Shown here in pieces: positions 35,999-46,251 of a DNA stretch of 64,000 nt. The notes below the pieces were generated by a model, which was given only the letters and a program-made list of their open reading frames with translations, did no database searches and was not told the origin of the DNA. This DNA is from Planctomycetota bacterium (lineage in GTDB: Bacteria > Planctomycetota > UBA8108 > JACQVS01). The position numbers were made by a program, and so were the translations under genes. The stretch spans positions 84,683 through 148,682 of the forward strand of contig JANQLS010000112.1 in the NCBI GenBank assembly GCA_028280485.1, written 5' to 3'. The stretch's first letter is position 1, and every line of letters starts with the position of its first letter.

Positions 35999-38900
35999 TC
36001 AACCCGCAAATGGGTCCGGACAACTGAAGGTCGTGTTGATAGAAAAGCTAGGAATAACCTGCCGTTCGACCGAAACATTTACAAATCCGGCAAAAACCAA
36101 ATCAACAGTGATCGTTAAGGGTTGAATTCCCCATTCTAGATTTCCTTCTCCGTTACTGCAATTGACTGAGAGAAAACTGAATGATGCAGCCTGTCCGGAA
36201 AGACTCAGCAAATCTGGAGAAGCGAGCTGAATTCTCGCCGCCAATGTGATTCCGAGACGAACACTTCCCCCAATAGACCAATCGAGCATATCGGTACAAG
36301 GGTCACGCCCACCGGAAGCATTTAAATTTCCTCCCGCCAATATTCCGAAGAAAATTCCAAATTCCACTCCGAAGCGACGAATTCCAAGAATGGGACATTC
36401 ATGTCGACCGAGGTTGACCCCGACACTCCCCATTAGAGTATTAGTGGGTTGAGTGTTTCCATCACAACATTTCTGTCCTTCGTTCACCGAAAGTCCACCG
36501 CTAGCTTGAAATCCTTCTAATGTACAACCTAGGGCTCCATCAGCAAGAACGGCAACGGTTTCTGCTGTACTATTAAGAATGTTGAGGAAGGCAGCGATAT
36601 CCACGCCACCGCCCACCATAGGTCCACCGCTGGGATTCACCACTCGAATAGTATCGGCTTGCATCGTTTCACCCAGTGAACCGGTGACGGTTTCGATCGA
36701 CTCGGAAACAGTGTCAGGAACGGTAAACGCTAAATTATCAAACTGAACGGCATCCTCATGACCTGGAGGTTCAGTAACGATAATAATTTCATTACGATCA
36801 ATCGCCTCATTCGTATTGACACAGCCTGGTAATGAGATCGAAACGAGTTCGGCTTCTCCCACAATCACCTGGACACTGTCGCTGGCTGTTTGTCCACTCT
36901 CACAAGTCCACGTTGCCGTAACAGTGTAAACACCATCTTCAGCCCATTTTGATGTCGTAGAGAGACCGAAAGCAGTCGCGGGATTCCCTCCTGAAATGGA
37001 CCATTCCATCTGCCCCGGAGTGGGACTACCCGTCGCGGAAAAACCGATAGGTTGATCGATGATCGTCATGGGGTTTCGGTTTCCTGTGATTCGACAACTA
37101 GCTGGTTCACCATCTCCCTCTTCCTGACTAGCCCCACCACAGTGCCATCCCCCTTTGATAACTCCGAAGCCAGGATCAGAGGTAACCGTAGTTCCATCTT
37201 CAGAAACAGTCCCTGTTCCAATACTCACAAAGCTTCCTAAATCATGGTCAAAAGAGTAAAACTCCGTCACCTGACCGGGAGCTAAATTCTCAGTGTTGGG
37301 ATAAGTCACCGGTGCGGGAGGATCGAAATGCACATCATGCGGTTGAATCGTGATGATAAACGCCGGTTGCATCCCTTCGCCCGGGGCCATCGGAATCTTG
37401 TCGCTACGAACCTGAGTGACTGAAACTTTTCCCGTTTTACGACCATCTCCAAAATGAACAGAGTTGGGTAAAATCTCTAACTTAAAGCCCGGCATCTCTT
37501 CGAGGGTGACATCAACCTTCTCCTCTCCACCAGCAATCGGGCAATCTTCATTCAAAGGAAGAAGGTGAATTGGCATCGGTAATGCATTATCGATACCGGC
37601 AACGGTGACTAAGTCGTAAGCGAGATCAGGCCATTCCCCTTCTTTCGTCACCGTGCTTCCATCGGCAAATAAATGAATAGGCCCCACCGGAACATTATCA
37701 AAAGTAAAATAGCCATTCGTATCTGAAGCGGTAAACAGATCCGTTCCTTCAATAGAAAGAGTTACACCAGAAAGGGGTTCATCGGTATGGTCAAGAATGG
37801 AACCACTCAATCGCGTGTTAGCCGGATCTCCCCCCTGATAAGCGGAAGCCGTAAACTTAACGGCTCGGGGAGCCGGATCACCCGCTCCTTGAATCATGGC
37901 GGTGACGACATTATTTTCAATTCCCGGTTCTGGCCCGAGAACCATTGTGGCGGAAACTCTTCCGGTGTCGTCTGTCTCGACGTCATATGTACCCGAATCA
38001 TTTTCGTTTAAACGGCCACCCCCTTGAATGACTTGAAATCGAACTACGACTCCCGATAAGGGATTGTTGCCTTCATCTGTCACCCGGGCTGCCAATGCCA
38101 GCGGAGCTACAGAGTTGATCACCCCATATTGGAGTTCACCGGAAGAAGGATTGATTTTGAAGGGGACTCCCGCTTGGGTATTTATCGTAAAAATGGCCCG
38201 CCCCTGAAATCCATCCGCAAAGGCTTCCACTCGATTACAACCTTGTCCGGCTCGCGTTCCGGCAATGAAATCGATTGAAGCTAAACCCTGAGCATTAGAA
38301 TTAACTAATGCGAGTCTTTTACCATCGGTAAAAGTACCGTCACTTTGAGTCACTTTAAAAATAACATCCGCCCCGGCGACCGGAAGGCCGGCCTCATCCG
38401 TTACGAGAGCCACCAACGGTTCAGCTAATTGTTGATTTATAGCAACGGATTGTGAGTCTCCAGATTGAACCACAATCTTTTTAACCGCATCTTCTCTGAA
38501 GATCACCGCGATTGTATCTTCGTTTTCATTCCCTAAAGCATCTCGAACCACTGCTCTAAGCGTATTCACTCCGGCAGTGAGCTCGAAATCAGCCAATGAA
38601 AAAGCACCGGAATTTACATCCGCCGCTTGCCCGTTAATTTCTACTAAGGGTTTCTCAACTTTAAGTCCAATGACGTTTGGATCGTTGATCATCCCAGTCA
38701 CGGTCACTCGATTAGTAAACACCTCAGACCTCTGAGTAGGAGAAGTGATCACAATTGCCGGAGCCGTAGAATCTTTAACCACGATCACACTTGATGCCAC
38801 TTGCTTAAGTTCTTGATTTACCCCGACGGCTTGCAGCTTATTCGGTCCCTCTCTTAGGGATACCTCAACGGAGTAAGAACCATCATCCACCACTGCGCTG

Positions 38901-39379
38901 ATCCCATTGACTTGAACTTCGAGGATATCAGCTGAAGAAGATCCCGTGACGGTGATCTTATCTTCTTTGGTTGCGAAAAAATTCTCAGGGCTGGAAATCG
39001 TTACAAATGAGGTGCTCGCACAACTAGGAAAACTGAGACAAGTTAATGCATCAGCAGTCGGGTCTGTACCACAACTCTCAGGCCCCGGAGCCGGAGGAAC
39101 AAAATTCCCAAGGAACTGATAACCGAGGTTGACGATAGGATCCGTGATGTCCAAGACTCCACTGTCGTCAACATCGGCTGACTTTTCACATGGGATCTGA
39201 AATTGACCGAGAAACATCGCATCTAATGCGAGAATAGGATCCGTGATATCGACGGTTCCATTAGTGTCCACATCTCCTCTAATAAAAGATTGGGCACTCA
39301 CTGATGAGGCCACAGAGATGAAAAGAACACCTATCAGAAGAATTGTTAAGGCCAGGTGCCTTGAAAGAACTTTAGACAC
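35999..39379 (-). CDS. Secreted dockerin-like and Ig-like surface protein
   Basis: The 1126-residue exported protein has, in order: signal peptide ending VSAQ; two dockerin-like calcium loops (GDVDTNGTVDITDPI and SADVDDSGVLDITDPI); a short Cys-bearing planctomycete-type linker (PPAPGPESCGTDPTAD); several Ig-like/bacterial Ig domains with PTxxSEVFTNRVTVTG-type starts; a carboxypeptidase-regulatory-like domain; a PKD-like segment; and a Cys-containing C-terminal region. I place the start at GTG 39379 because AGGAG (39387-39391) lies 7 bases upstream and overlaps the stop of the preceding gene. The further upstream ATG codons lie inside that gene. Confidence 0.8.
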   Translation of the reverse strand: MSKVLSRHLALTILLIGVLFISVASSVSAQSFIRGDVDTNGTVDITDPILALDAMFLGQFQIPCEKSADVDDSGVLDITDPIVNLGYQFLGNFVPPAPGPESCGTDPTADALTCLSFPSCASTSFVTISSPENFFATKEDKITVTGSSSADILEVQVNGISAVVDDGSYSVEVSLREGPNKLQAVGVNQELKQVASSVIVVKDSTAPAIVITSPTQRSEVFTNRVTVTGMINDPNVIGLKVEKPLVEINGQAADVNSGAFSLADFELTAGVNTLRAVVRDALGNENEDTIAVIFREDAVKKIVVQSGDSQSVAINQQLAEPLVALVTDEAGLPVAGADVIFKVTQSDGTFTDGKRLALVNSNAQGLASIDFIAGTRAGQGCNRVEAFADGFQGRAIFTINTQAGVPFKINPSSGELQYGVINSVAPLALAARVTDEGNNPLSGVVVRFQVIQGGGRLNENDSGTYDVETDDTGRVSATMVLGPEPGIENNVVTAMIQGAGDPAPRAVKFTASAYQGGDPANTRLSGSILDHTDEPLSGVTLSIEGTDLFTASDTNGYFTFDNVPVGPIHLFADGSTVTKEGEWPDLAYDLVTVAGIDNALPMPIHLLPLNEDCPIAGGEEKVDVTLEEMPGFKLEILPNSVHFGDGRKTGKVSVTQVRSDKIPMAPGEGMQPAFIITIQPHDVHFDPPAPVTYPNTENLAPGQVTEFYSFDHDLGSFVSIGTGTVSEDGTTVTSDPGFGVIKGGWHCGGASQEEGDGEPASCRITGNRNPMTIIDQPIGFSATGSPTPGQMEWSISGGNPATAFGLSTTSKWAEDGVYTVTATWTCESGQTASDSVQVIVGEAELVSISLPGCVNTNEAIDRNEIIIVTEPPGHEDAVQFDNLAFTVPDTVSESIETVTGSLGETMQADTIRVVNPSGGPMVGGGVDIAAFLNILNSTAETVAVLADGALGCTLEGFQASGGLSVNEGQKCCDGNTQPTNTLMGSVGVNLGRHECPILGIRRFGVEFGIFFGILAGGNLNASGGRDPCTDMLDWSIGGSVRLGITLAARIQLASPDLLSLSGQAASFSFLSVNCSNGEGNLEWGIQPLTITVDLVFAGFVNVSVERQVIPSFSINTTFSCPDPFAG

Positions 39380-39389
39380 TGGTCGGCTC

Positions 39390-42300
39390 CTATCGAAGAT
39401 CGTTGGCATAGTTGAGAACATTGGGGGCATAAATCAAACTCATGTTTTCGATGAGAGCTCCTCCACCGAGTTGCCCAATGAATTGTGATAAGGGAATCGT
39501 TGAATAAACCACGGCACCCTGCCCGGAGGGGTAGGAGTAAAGAATCGTGCGATTCGCTGCTTCACGAATCAAAATGCTGGTTCCTTCAGCGGGAATGGAA
39601 TCACGATCGACGTAACCTCTGGAGGTCAATCTGAAATCGAGATTGTCGAGGGTGTCGTCATCGATCAGGCCTCCCGGTCCATCCGTAACCGAAGTGGTGG
39701 CGTCATCGACTGAAACCTGACGCCCGGAAGCACTTCTTGTAAAGTCTCCAGCTTGACCCGGTAAGACGAGGTCAGCATTTCGAACCCAACGATCATGGAA
39801 GACCAGGATTCCCCCATCCGCTATCCACTGATGGAGACTGGCCAAGTGATTAGTAAGAGTATCGGGATGCTCACCGGTGTGGGGATTTTGAAGGCTCAGG
39901 ATATCGATATTTTCAAGACTTTCAGCCGTTAGATCATCAAGATCGACTCCCTGGAAACCGGCAATTTCAATTGCTTGAAGTTGGGCGTCGACTCCGCTTC
40001 CCTCTACGGTGTCAAAGTAGCCCACCACCGGACGAGTCCTAACGGTCAAATTACCAATATCTGTAATCCCATCCGCCACGGGTTCATGACGAAGTGAACG
40101 TCCAAAATTTTCTGCACCGTTAGCGATCACAAAAAAGCTTGCAGTGTCTTCAAGAATTTTCACTCCAGGAATGGAGAATTCTCCTTGAAGATTCGCAACG
40201 CCGGTTGCAACGGCTTCATCCGTTTCCCCCTCGGTATTTGTTCTTCCCACTCTCAAGTTAGCCCCCACCAAGGGAGGAGCATCTAATTGAAAAATTAGAT
40301 CACCCGATATCGTCGTAGTAGGCGCAGCGAGAAGAGTCAAAGAAATAGAATCGTTGACTGTATTCCCCGCGGTGTCGGTTGCGGTAACTCGTAATTGCAC
40401 TTCGCCTGGAGTTAAAGGAGCTCTGATTTCAAGCTCGATCAATTTTTGAGGGAATGGAATCAGTTGGACCGACGTTCCATCAAAATCGATCTCAGCCGAA
40501 CTCACGATGACATCGTCCCGAACGTCGATCTCTAAGGTAAATTTACTTCCTTCGGTGAGAGTTAAACCCGATTGGGGAGAGAGGATCGATACGGATGGAG
40601 GGGCGCCTCCCGCCGCTTCCGCTGGTGGTAAATTTAAGAACAATGCATCGACAGTAGTACAAACGCTGTCTTCAAAAATGTTACCGTCCAGACACTCTTG
40701 CGTAACTCCCATTCCGACGTCACCTGGTCGAGAGATGAGCTCGAGAGCACCACCCCCCAGTGACCTTAAGATCAAGGCATCTCCTTCAAGTTCTAATTCT
40801 TCTAAAGGCCCGGAACCGGGTGGTAATTGAGATTCAGGATCAAAGAATGAAAGGGAGTCTACGCTCAGAACAATATTTCCAGCGGAATCCCAACCGAGCC
40901 CATCGATATCCTGAAAATTATTTCCCAAGATATCAGGGCCTTCTAAAAAGATTTCATTCGTGCCGTTTCCAATCGAGCGATAGACGGCTCCTTGAACCGA
41001 AAAGAAATCTTCATCGAGTAAAGTTTGAACTCCACTTCCATTAACCCCCGCAGCTCCCTGTCCCACACTGAAGAGCACACTCTCATCGGGAAGGAAGGAT
41101 ATGGCGTCGATGTTATTACTCCCCGCAGCACTCACATCCATGCCGAGCTCGCTTCCCAGGAAAAGTATTTCATTGGAACCGTCGAGTGTCGATCGAAATA
41201 AAGTGGATGCCCTCTCGCCATCATCGATAGCTTCTAATGCCGAACCAGGAGCACCGGAAGCAAATGCGCTCACGCTAAAGACGATGGATCCATCACTTCG
41301 ATATTCAAAGGCATCGACATCTCCACCGGTAACTCCTAAGGCATCCGGAAGAACGATTCTTTGGTTGCTGCCATCAAACTCAGAGGTATAAAGAGTTCTC
41401 TGCTTACCTTCAAGCTCGGCATCTTCAGCCACGGCGGTTTCGGGGAGCCCCACGACATCTCTGTCGATGATCGAAAAGATGAGAGGATCAGATCCCCGAA
41501 GCGCGAAAGTGCCAACATCCGTAACACCACCCACGACGGGGGCGAGTGCACTTGAAATCCCAGAAAGTGGGGTATCTCCCCCTTCATAGCTAGCCGAAAC
41601 AATGATATCGCCCCGAATTGTCGGCACTCCACTGATCGAGAAAGTACCGTCAGCTAAGGAAGTCCCCGTCCTTCCCCCAAGAGTCGTCAGATCAGCACCT
41701 TCTAATGCGTTACCTTCTCCGTCGACAACCTTTCCGATGACTTCAGTTAGAGGATCGGGAATAATGTTAACGCTGATGGGAGTCGCTTCGGTGGTTTGAT
41801 TGAGATTGTCTCTGGCCGAAGCTTGAAGTTCGATTTGATCGACACCCACGGGAGCTTCGACTTCAAAAAGATAGGGAGGATTATTCAGCGTCCCGGCGAA
41901 ATTGCCATCGACTCGAAGTTCAACTTGAGTCACTCGAACATTATCAGTGGCCTCAATTCCTACTGAAATCGTCGTGCCTTCAATAAATGTATCTCCATCA
42001 GCCGGTTCGAAAAAAGTGACATCGGGAGCTTCGTCATCCTGAATCGTTACGGTAACTTCCGCATCTTCACTGACGACACCCACTGCGTCGAGCGCACGAG
42101 CAAAAAACTGAAAAGTATCCTGATTCCGCGGAGCCACGAAGGTTGCAGTATAGGGAGGATCAGTAATCGTGCGACTCACTCCCAGCCCACTGATGATCGT
42201 GACGCCCGCTATCCCATGCTCATCCTCAGCTTGAACTTCAACGGTGATCTCTTGACCTTCGAGAAACGCTTGCCCCTCTATAGGCTGAATAAAGGACACT

Positions 42301-44684
42301 TCGGGTGGATCATTGGCTAGGACATCGAAGGTCACCGAGTCTAAATCAGGAGCGGGATTTCCTCCGATATCGACTCCCCGAACCCACAGTGTGTGGGTAG
42401 CCTCCAGATTAGGTAAACGAATATTGGTAGCAAAGGGAGGGCTTGAGTCCACATGGACGAGTGTTTCGTCTAGAAAAATTTCTACTCGATCGACAATATC
42501 GTCATCGTTAGTTTGGATATCAATCGGTAATAACCCACCTCCCAAGAATACTTCTCCAGATTTTGGAGAAACGATATTCACTTCAAGGGGTTGAGTAAGG
42601 TCTGAGCCTAAATCTAAAAACTGACCAATAAACAAATGGGCAAGTCCAGCAACATACACGAATCCTTTTTGCGCATCGATCCCTCTGGGATGTGAACTAC
42701 CGAATTCACTAAAATCGAGCAACAGGCGAGGAAGAGGATTTGTGGGATCCGAGATGTCGAAGGTTTGAATACCATTAGCAGAAATAGTATCGGAGCACAG
42801 TGCGAGATCTCGGTAGACAACGACATCATTAAGATGGGCAGGAGGTGGGGACTCACTTAATACCGTCGCAGTCTGGCTGAATGCATCGTATCGAGTAGCT
42901 ATTAAAGCTCCCCCACCTTCTTGTAATGCATTCCCATCGGCATGGAGAAGGATTCCCTCATGCCAGACTCCATGATGGGGATCAGCAGTATTGATGCTGG
43001 TAAGGATTGAAGGAGCTTCTGGAACAGAGACATCTACCAGTGTAACTGTCCCATCAATTCTACACATAACGGCTGCAATCGAAGTCAAGGGGTCAACTGT
43101 GACTCCGATGACTTGATCGGGTAATCCTTCTATGGAACCGAGGATAGTTGGTTGAGTGGGGTCCCCGACATCAACAATTCTAAGTTCTGAGGAAAGTCCA
43201 CCATCGGTCACCACATAGGCAAAGAAATTATTGATGTCCACATCTACAGTCGTGCCACTAATTCTTAACTCAGAGATCGAAGTCGGTTGGGTGGGATCAC
43301 TGACATCAATAATATGAAGCCCCCTAGAACTATTAGCAACATAAGCCCATCCTCGATCCACCTTCACTCGAAGCGCCGATGAAGAGGTATCAAAATTTAC
43401 TACTGTTTGAGGATCCGAAGGATCTGAAACATCGATGATGCTCAAACCACCTTGACTGCTAGCGACATAAGCGTAGTCGCCTATGACATCCACCCCCCGA
43501 CCGACTCCCGGAAGCTCAATAAAACTTAGAGGCTCGGGAGTAAAGCGAGTGACCAAAACGGGAACTTCTTGAGAGTGACCCGAATGGCTTACCGTGATCG
43601 TCGCACCACCCGGCTCTCCTGCGAAGATCTCGCCATCGTTTTCTCCAAAGTTGGCGACTAAGAGGTTGGAAGAGTTGTAGAGAGTGCCCGTACTTATCGG
43701 AGTAAGATCGACTTCATCCCCACCGATGATCGTACCGATGACTTGCAGTTGTTTGGAGATCACATCCCCAGGAAGAATATCATTGATCCTCAATCGCAGA
43801 GATTCAGGTTCCACTCGAATCCCCTCGATCAATCCGGTGTAGTCAACGCTACCGGCATCTAAGGGATTCGTACCCGCTGAGACCTCCGCACCATCAAAAA
43901 CAAAATCTCCATCGGAGTCGGCCTGAAAAAGACGAGTTCCCAATTCGATTTCACGAAGATTATTGAGACCATCCCGATCGGGGTCATCTAAAGCATCTAA
44001 TGGATCTCTGGGATTCAAGCCTAATTCGAGTTCTAACTCATCTGAAATACCATCACCATCGGTGTCGGCACCCGTAGAAACGGTAATCAATTGTCCCGTC
44101 AATCTTCCCTCATGGCCCGCTGTGATGAGAGCACGACCCGTCCCCACTGCAGTGACCAGACCATCCTCAGATACAGTTGCTACATTAGGAGAAGAGGATT
44201 GATAATTCGTACCTTCAACAACCGAAGTCACATCTCGCGTACTCCCATTCGACAAAGTAGCCGTCACGGAAAGTTGAGTCGTCGCTCCGATATTTGATAA
44301 CAAGGGATTCGGGGCCTCAATATCCACCGAGACGGGTATAGGATTCAGTTCTTCAAATTCGAAGGTAGCCTGGAATCCATTGGTGATATCTTCCTCCAGA
44401 TCTATAAACCCAGTTTCTCCCCGCACGATCTTTCCATTTTCAATGCAAGTGATACGGGCTCTCACTAAACCCAAATCAACTGGGATATTATTGATCCGCC
44501 AAGTACCATCCGCACGAATGGTTGCTGTCCGATTGAGAATACTGACTACGCATTGATCGGCAGGGTCAGCAACGGTGGTATCCTGACAGAACCCCTTAGT
44601 CGGAATACCGATGCCTACGATCAATAGTAAGATTTGAAAAGTTGCAACGAGAGGAGAGACTCGAACAACGTGGCGTGATGACAT
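39390..44684 (-). CDS. Giant secreted multidomain surface protein
   Basis: This protein has 1764 residues. In order: signal peptide; a segment with CVVSILNRTATIRADG; a BIG2-type Ig domain with GLVTAVGTGRALI; thrombospondin type 3-like calcium repeats (DTDGDGISDELELELGLNP, DPDRDGLNNLREIELGT); a second BIG2-like domain; LVIVD-type propeller repeats (GLSIIDVSDPSDP, GLHIIDVSDPTQP) from about 390; Ig-like domains starting FIQPIEGQAF and FFEPADGDTF; two carboxypeptidase-regulatory-like domains; a TolB-like region; and a C-terminal class I glutamine-amidotransferase-like fold (DILSLQNPHTGEH, GGILVFHDRW). Probably a cell-surface adhesin or matrix protein. It is followed by its operon partner. Confidence 0.8.
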   Translation of the reverse strand: MSSRHVVRVSPLVATFQILLLIVGIGIPTKGFCQDTTVADPADQCVVSILNRTATIRADGTWRINNIPVDLGLVRARITCIENGKIVRGETGFIDLEEDITNGFQATFEFEELNPIPVSVDIEAPNPLLSNIGATTQLSVTATLSNGSTRDVTSVVEGTNYQSSSPNVATVSEDGLVTAVGTGRALITAGHEGRLTGQLITVSTGADTDGDGISDELELELGLNPRDPLDALDDPDRDGLNNLREIELGTRLFQADSDGDFVFDGAEVSAGTNPLDAGSVDYTGLIEGIRVEPESLRLRINDILPGDVISKQLQVIGTIIGGDEVDLTPISTGTLYNSSNLLVANFGENDGEIFAGEPGGATITVSHSGHSQEVPVLVTRFTPEPLSFIELPGVGRGVDVIGDYAYVASSQGGLSIIDVSDPSDPQTVVNFDTSSSALRVKVDRGWAYVANSSRGLHIIDVSDPTQPTSISELRISGTTVDVDINNFFAYVVTDGGLSSELRIVDVGDPTQPTILGSIEGLPDQVIGVTVDPLTSIAAVMCRIDGTVTLVDVSVPEAPSILTSINTADPHHGVWHEGILLHADGNALQEGGGALIATRYDAFSQTATVLSESPPPAHLNDVVVYRDLALCSDTISANGIQTFDISDPTNPLPRLLLDFSEFGSSHPRGIDAQKGFVYVAGLAHLFIGQFLDLGSDLTQPLEVNIVSPKSGEVFLGGGLLPIDIQTNDDDIVDRVEIFLDETLVHVDSSPPFATNIRLPNLEATHTLWVRGVDIGGNPAPDLDSVTFDVLANDPPEVSFIQPIEGQAFLEGQEITVEVQAEDEHGIAGVTIISGLGVSRTITDPPYTATFVAPRNQDTFQFFARALDAVGVVSEDAEVTVTIQDDEAPDVTFFEPADGDTFIEGTTISVGIEATDNVRVTQVELRVDGNFAGTLNNPPYLFEVEAPVGVDQIELQASARDNLNQTTEATPISVNIIPDPLTEVIGKVVDGEGNALEGADLTTLGGRTGTSLADGTFSISGVPTIRGDIIVSASYEGGDTPLSGISSALAPVVGGVTDVGTFALRGSDPLIFSIIDRDVVGLPETAVAEDAELEGKQRTLYTSEFDGSNQRIVLPDALGVTGGDVDAFEYRSDGSIVFSVSAFASGAPGSALEAIDDGERASTLFRSTLDGSNEILFLGSELGMDVSAAGSNNIDAISFLPDESVLFSVGQGAAGVNGSGVQTLLDEDFFSVQGAVYRSIGNGTNEIFLEGPDILGNNFQDIDGLGWDSAGNIVLSVDSLSFFDPESQLPPGSGPLEELELEGDALILRSLGGGALELISRPGDVGMGVTQECLDGNIFEDSVCTTVDALFLNLPPAEAAGGAPPSVSILSPQSGLTLTEGSKFTLEIDVRDDVIVSSAEIDFDGTSVQLIPFPQKLIELEIRAPLTPGEVQLRVTATDTAGNTVNDSISLTLLAAPTTTISGDLIFQLDAPPLVGANLRVGRTNTEGETDEAVATGVANLQGEFSIPGVKILEDTASFFVIANGAENFGRSLRHEPVADGITDIGNLTVRTRPVVGYFDTVEGSGVDAQLQAIEIAGFQGVDLDDLTAESLENIDILSLQNPHTGEHPDTLTNHLASLHQWIADGGILVFHDRWVRNADLVLPGQAGDFTRSASGRQVSVDDATTSVTDGPGGLIDDDTLDNLDFRLTSRGYVDRDSIPAEGTSILIREAANRTILYSYPSGQGAVVYSTIPLSQFIGQLGGGALIENMSLIYAPNVLNYANDLR

Positions 44685-45050
44685 GGAAATATCCTGTTCT
44701 GATGCAAAGAATTTGAAGTCGATCAGCGGATTTGAACTTGTGATTAGAATGACCGTAAAAGTGTGGACAGAGTCCTAGCCAACTCTTCGGTTACTAAACA
44801 CTGATAGCGCCCCAATGATTATTCAACGTTTTTCAACGGTTTACTTAGGGAGTCAATGAGATATTTAATTTCAACCCTACGAAAATCAAAACGGTAACGA
44901 TTCACCTATTTCAATTTCCTAGCAGCATTATTATCTAATAAATAGAATCTTGGATGCTCCATCAATCTGCTGAAATTTCAGAGCGGCCCTGCATACAATG
45001 TAGAACTTAGATGTAAATAAAACTTCACGCAGATCAATAAAATCCACGAA
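44685..45050. other. Intergenic region upstream of the giant surface protein
   Basis: About 365 bp containing the promoter and leader of the surface-protein operon. AGGA lies about 8 bases before the ATG at 44684. No gene or clear repeat is visible. Confidence 0.4.
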
Positions 45051-45638
45051 TTACTGTGTGGGAATTTTCCGCAACCGAACCAACAAAATCCCGTTCCGAA
45101 TCCCACCATGATCCAAAGTCTTCAGCGGGTTCCCCTCTTCTTTCTTCTTTAAATGATCCTTGATGAAATCTTTGATGTCGACGATCTCGGGGGAATGATC
45201 GTACTTACCTAAGTCGAGGGCGAGCTCGTATTCACTCTTTCCTTCTTTGCGGTACTTTTCGACTTTATGGTCGGGGAGGAGATTCATCTCCCACTGAGTA
45301 TACATCTGCCAGTCATCGCCATCCCAATACATGATAGATTCACGCCCCATTTCAGTAGTTTTAAAATCGATCGTCGCAAGATCGATTTTCCACGAAGCTT
45401 TTATCCAAGAGGTATTGTCCTTGTAGACGCTGTTTAAGTATTCGGGTTGTTGGAGATTGATAACGATGTACTTCAGATCAGGAGTGTTGAGTTTCTTGGC
45501 TGCTTCTTGACGTTCTTTGAGAGTACCGGTTTTGAGTTGTTGATCGAGGAGATAGAGTTGAAGGGGTCCCCATGAAAGAACGAGGACCAGGGTGATGGTG
45601 ATGAGAGCGAGTGAAGTAATAAGGAGTTTTTTAGGCAT
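45051..45638 (-). CDS. Membrane-anchored protein of unknown function
   Basis: The 195-residue protein has one N-terminal membrane helix (about 4-27), then a charged soluble part with a predicted helix (LKERQEAAKKLN) and strand-rich region including YWDGDDWQMYTQWEMNL. No family is recognised. The gene stands alone between the surface-protein operon and a family B repeat on the minus strand. An extracytoplasmic location is likely from the anchor. Confidence 0.6.
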   Translation of the reverse strand: MPKKLLITSLALITITLVLVLSWGPLQLYLLDQQLKTGTLKERQEAAKKLNTPDLKYIVINLQQPEYLNSVYKDNTSWIKASWKIDLATIDFKTTEMGRESIMYWDGDDWQMYTQWEMNLLPDHKVEKYRKEGKSEYELALDLGKYDHSPEIVDIKDFIKDHLKKKEEGNPLKTLDHGGIRNGILLVRLRKIPTQ

Positions 45639-45659
45639 TGGGAATTAAAATAGTTGGCT

Positions 45660-45824
45660 ATTTCAAGCCCGAAGTGTCAACGAGGGTTGGGGCGATAAGC
45701 AATTTAAAAAAGGTTCACTCGTTTGAGGCGTAGCGCAAGCGGCTCTTTTGAATTATATAAGAATCTATAAAGCTCTGCTTATAGTTATCAATTTTGGCAC
45801 TCGCTTACGCTTCGCGCTTGAAAT
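45660..45824. repeat. Family B inverted-repeat element
   Basis: It begins ATTTCAAGCCCGAAGTG and ends with the complement (CTCGCTTACGCTTCGCGCTTGAAAT). GTAG-type sequence (CTACTACTAC at about 45831) flanks the right end and includes the stop of the next gene. Confidence 0.75.
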
Positions 45825-45835
45825 GGAGCCTACTA

Positions 45836-46249
45836 CTACTCGTCGTCCAACGACTCTGCTTCAATCCCAATCAAACCCACATCTTCACCACGAGCCCTTG
45901 CGGCTTTTTTCTCGTTGTAGTTTTTGACCCAGGTTTCCCAAGATTTTCCACTAGCGGTGTCGCGACCGGAGAAATGAAGCTTAGTAATGTCGGCGAGGAG
46001 GATGGAGACTCTCTCGTCTTCACCCTTGGGGAACAAGCTTAAGGTAGAGTCTTCACCCTTGAGATCCGAGCTAAAGATGTAACCCGTCACTTCAGAGTTG
46101 TCTTTTAAATGAAGAGTAATATCCCCGCGGTAATCCACCACCTCTTCGATCACTTCGATCAAATCTTCTAAGTTAGGTTGATCGAGGACAAAGCCTTGAG
46201 AGATCACATCACCTTGCTCAGTGATTTCGGATTCGTTCGACTCCCCCAT
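45836..46249 (-). CDS. Acidic protein of unknown function encoded directly after hpnH
   Basis: The 137-residue acidic protein has a central strand-rich part (about 38-95: DITLHLKDNSEVTGYIF, STLSLFPKG, ERVSILLADITKLHF) compatible with a small beta-barrel such as an Sm-like fold, then KSWETWVKNYNEKKAAR. The fold is a guess from pattern only. Its ATG lies 2 bp after the hpnH stop, so it is co-translated and probably functionally linked to hopanoid side-chain synthesis. The TAG stop is part of a GTAG preceding the family B repeat. Confidence 0.65.
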   Translation of the reverse strand: MGESNESEITEQGDVISQGFVLDQPNLEDLIEVIEEVVDYRGDITLHLKDNSEVTGYIFSSDLKGEDSTLSLFPKGEDERVSILLADITKLHFSGRDTASGKSWETWVKNYNEKKAARARGEDVGLIGIEAESLDDE

Positions 46250-46251
46250 GA

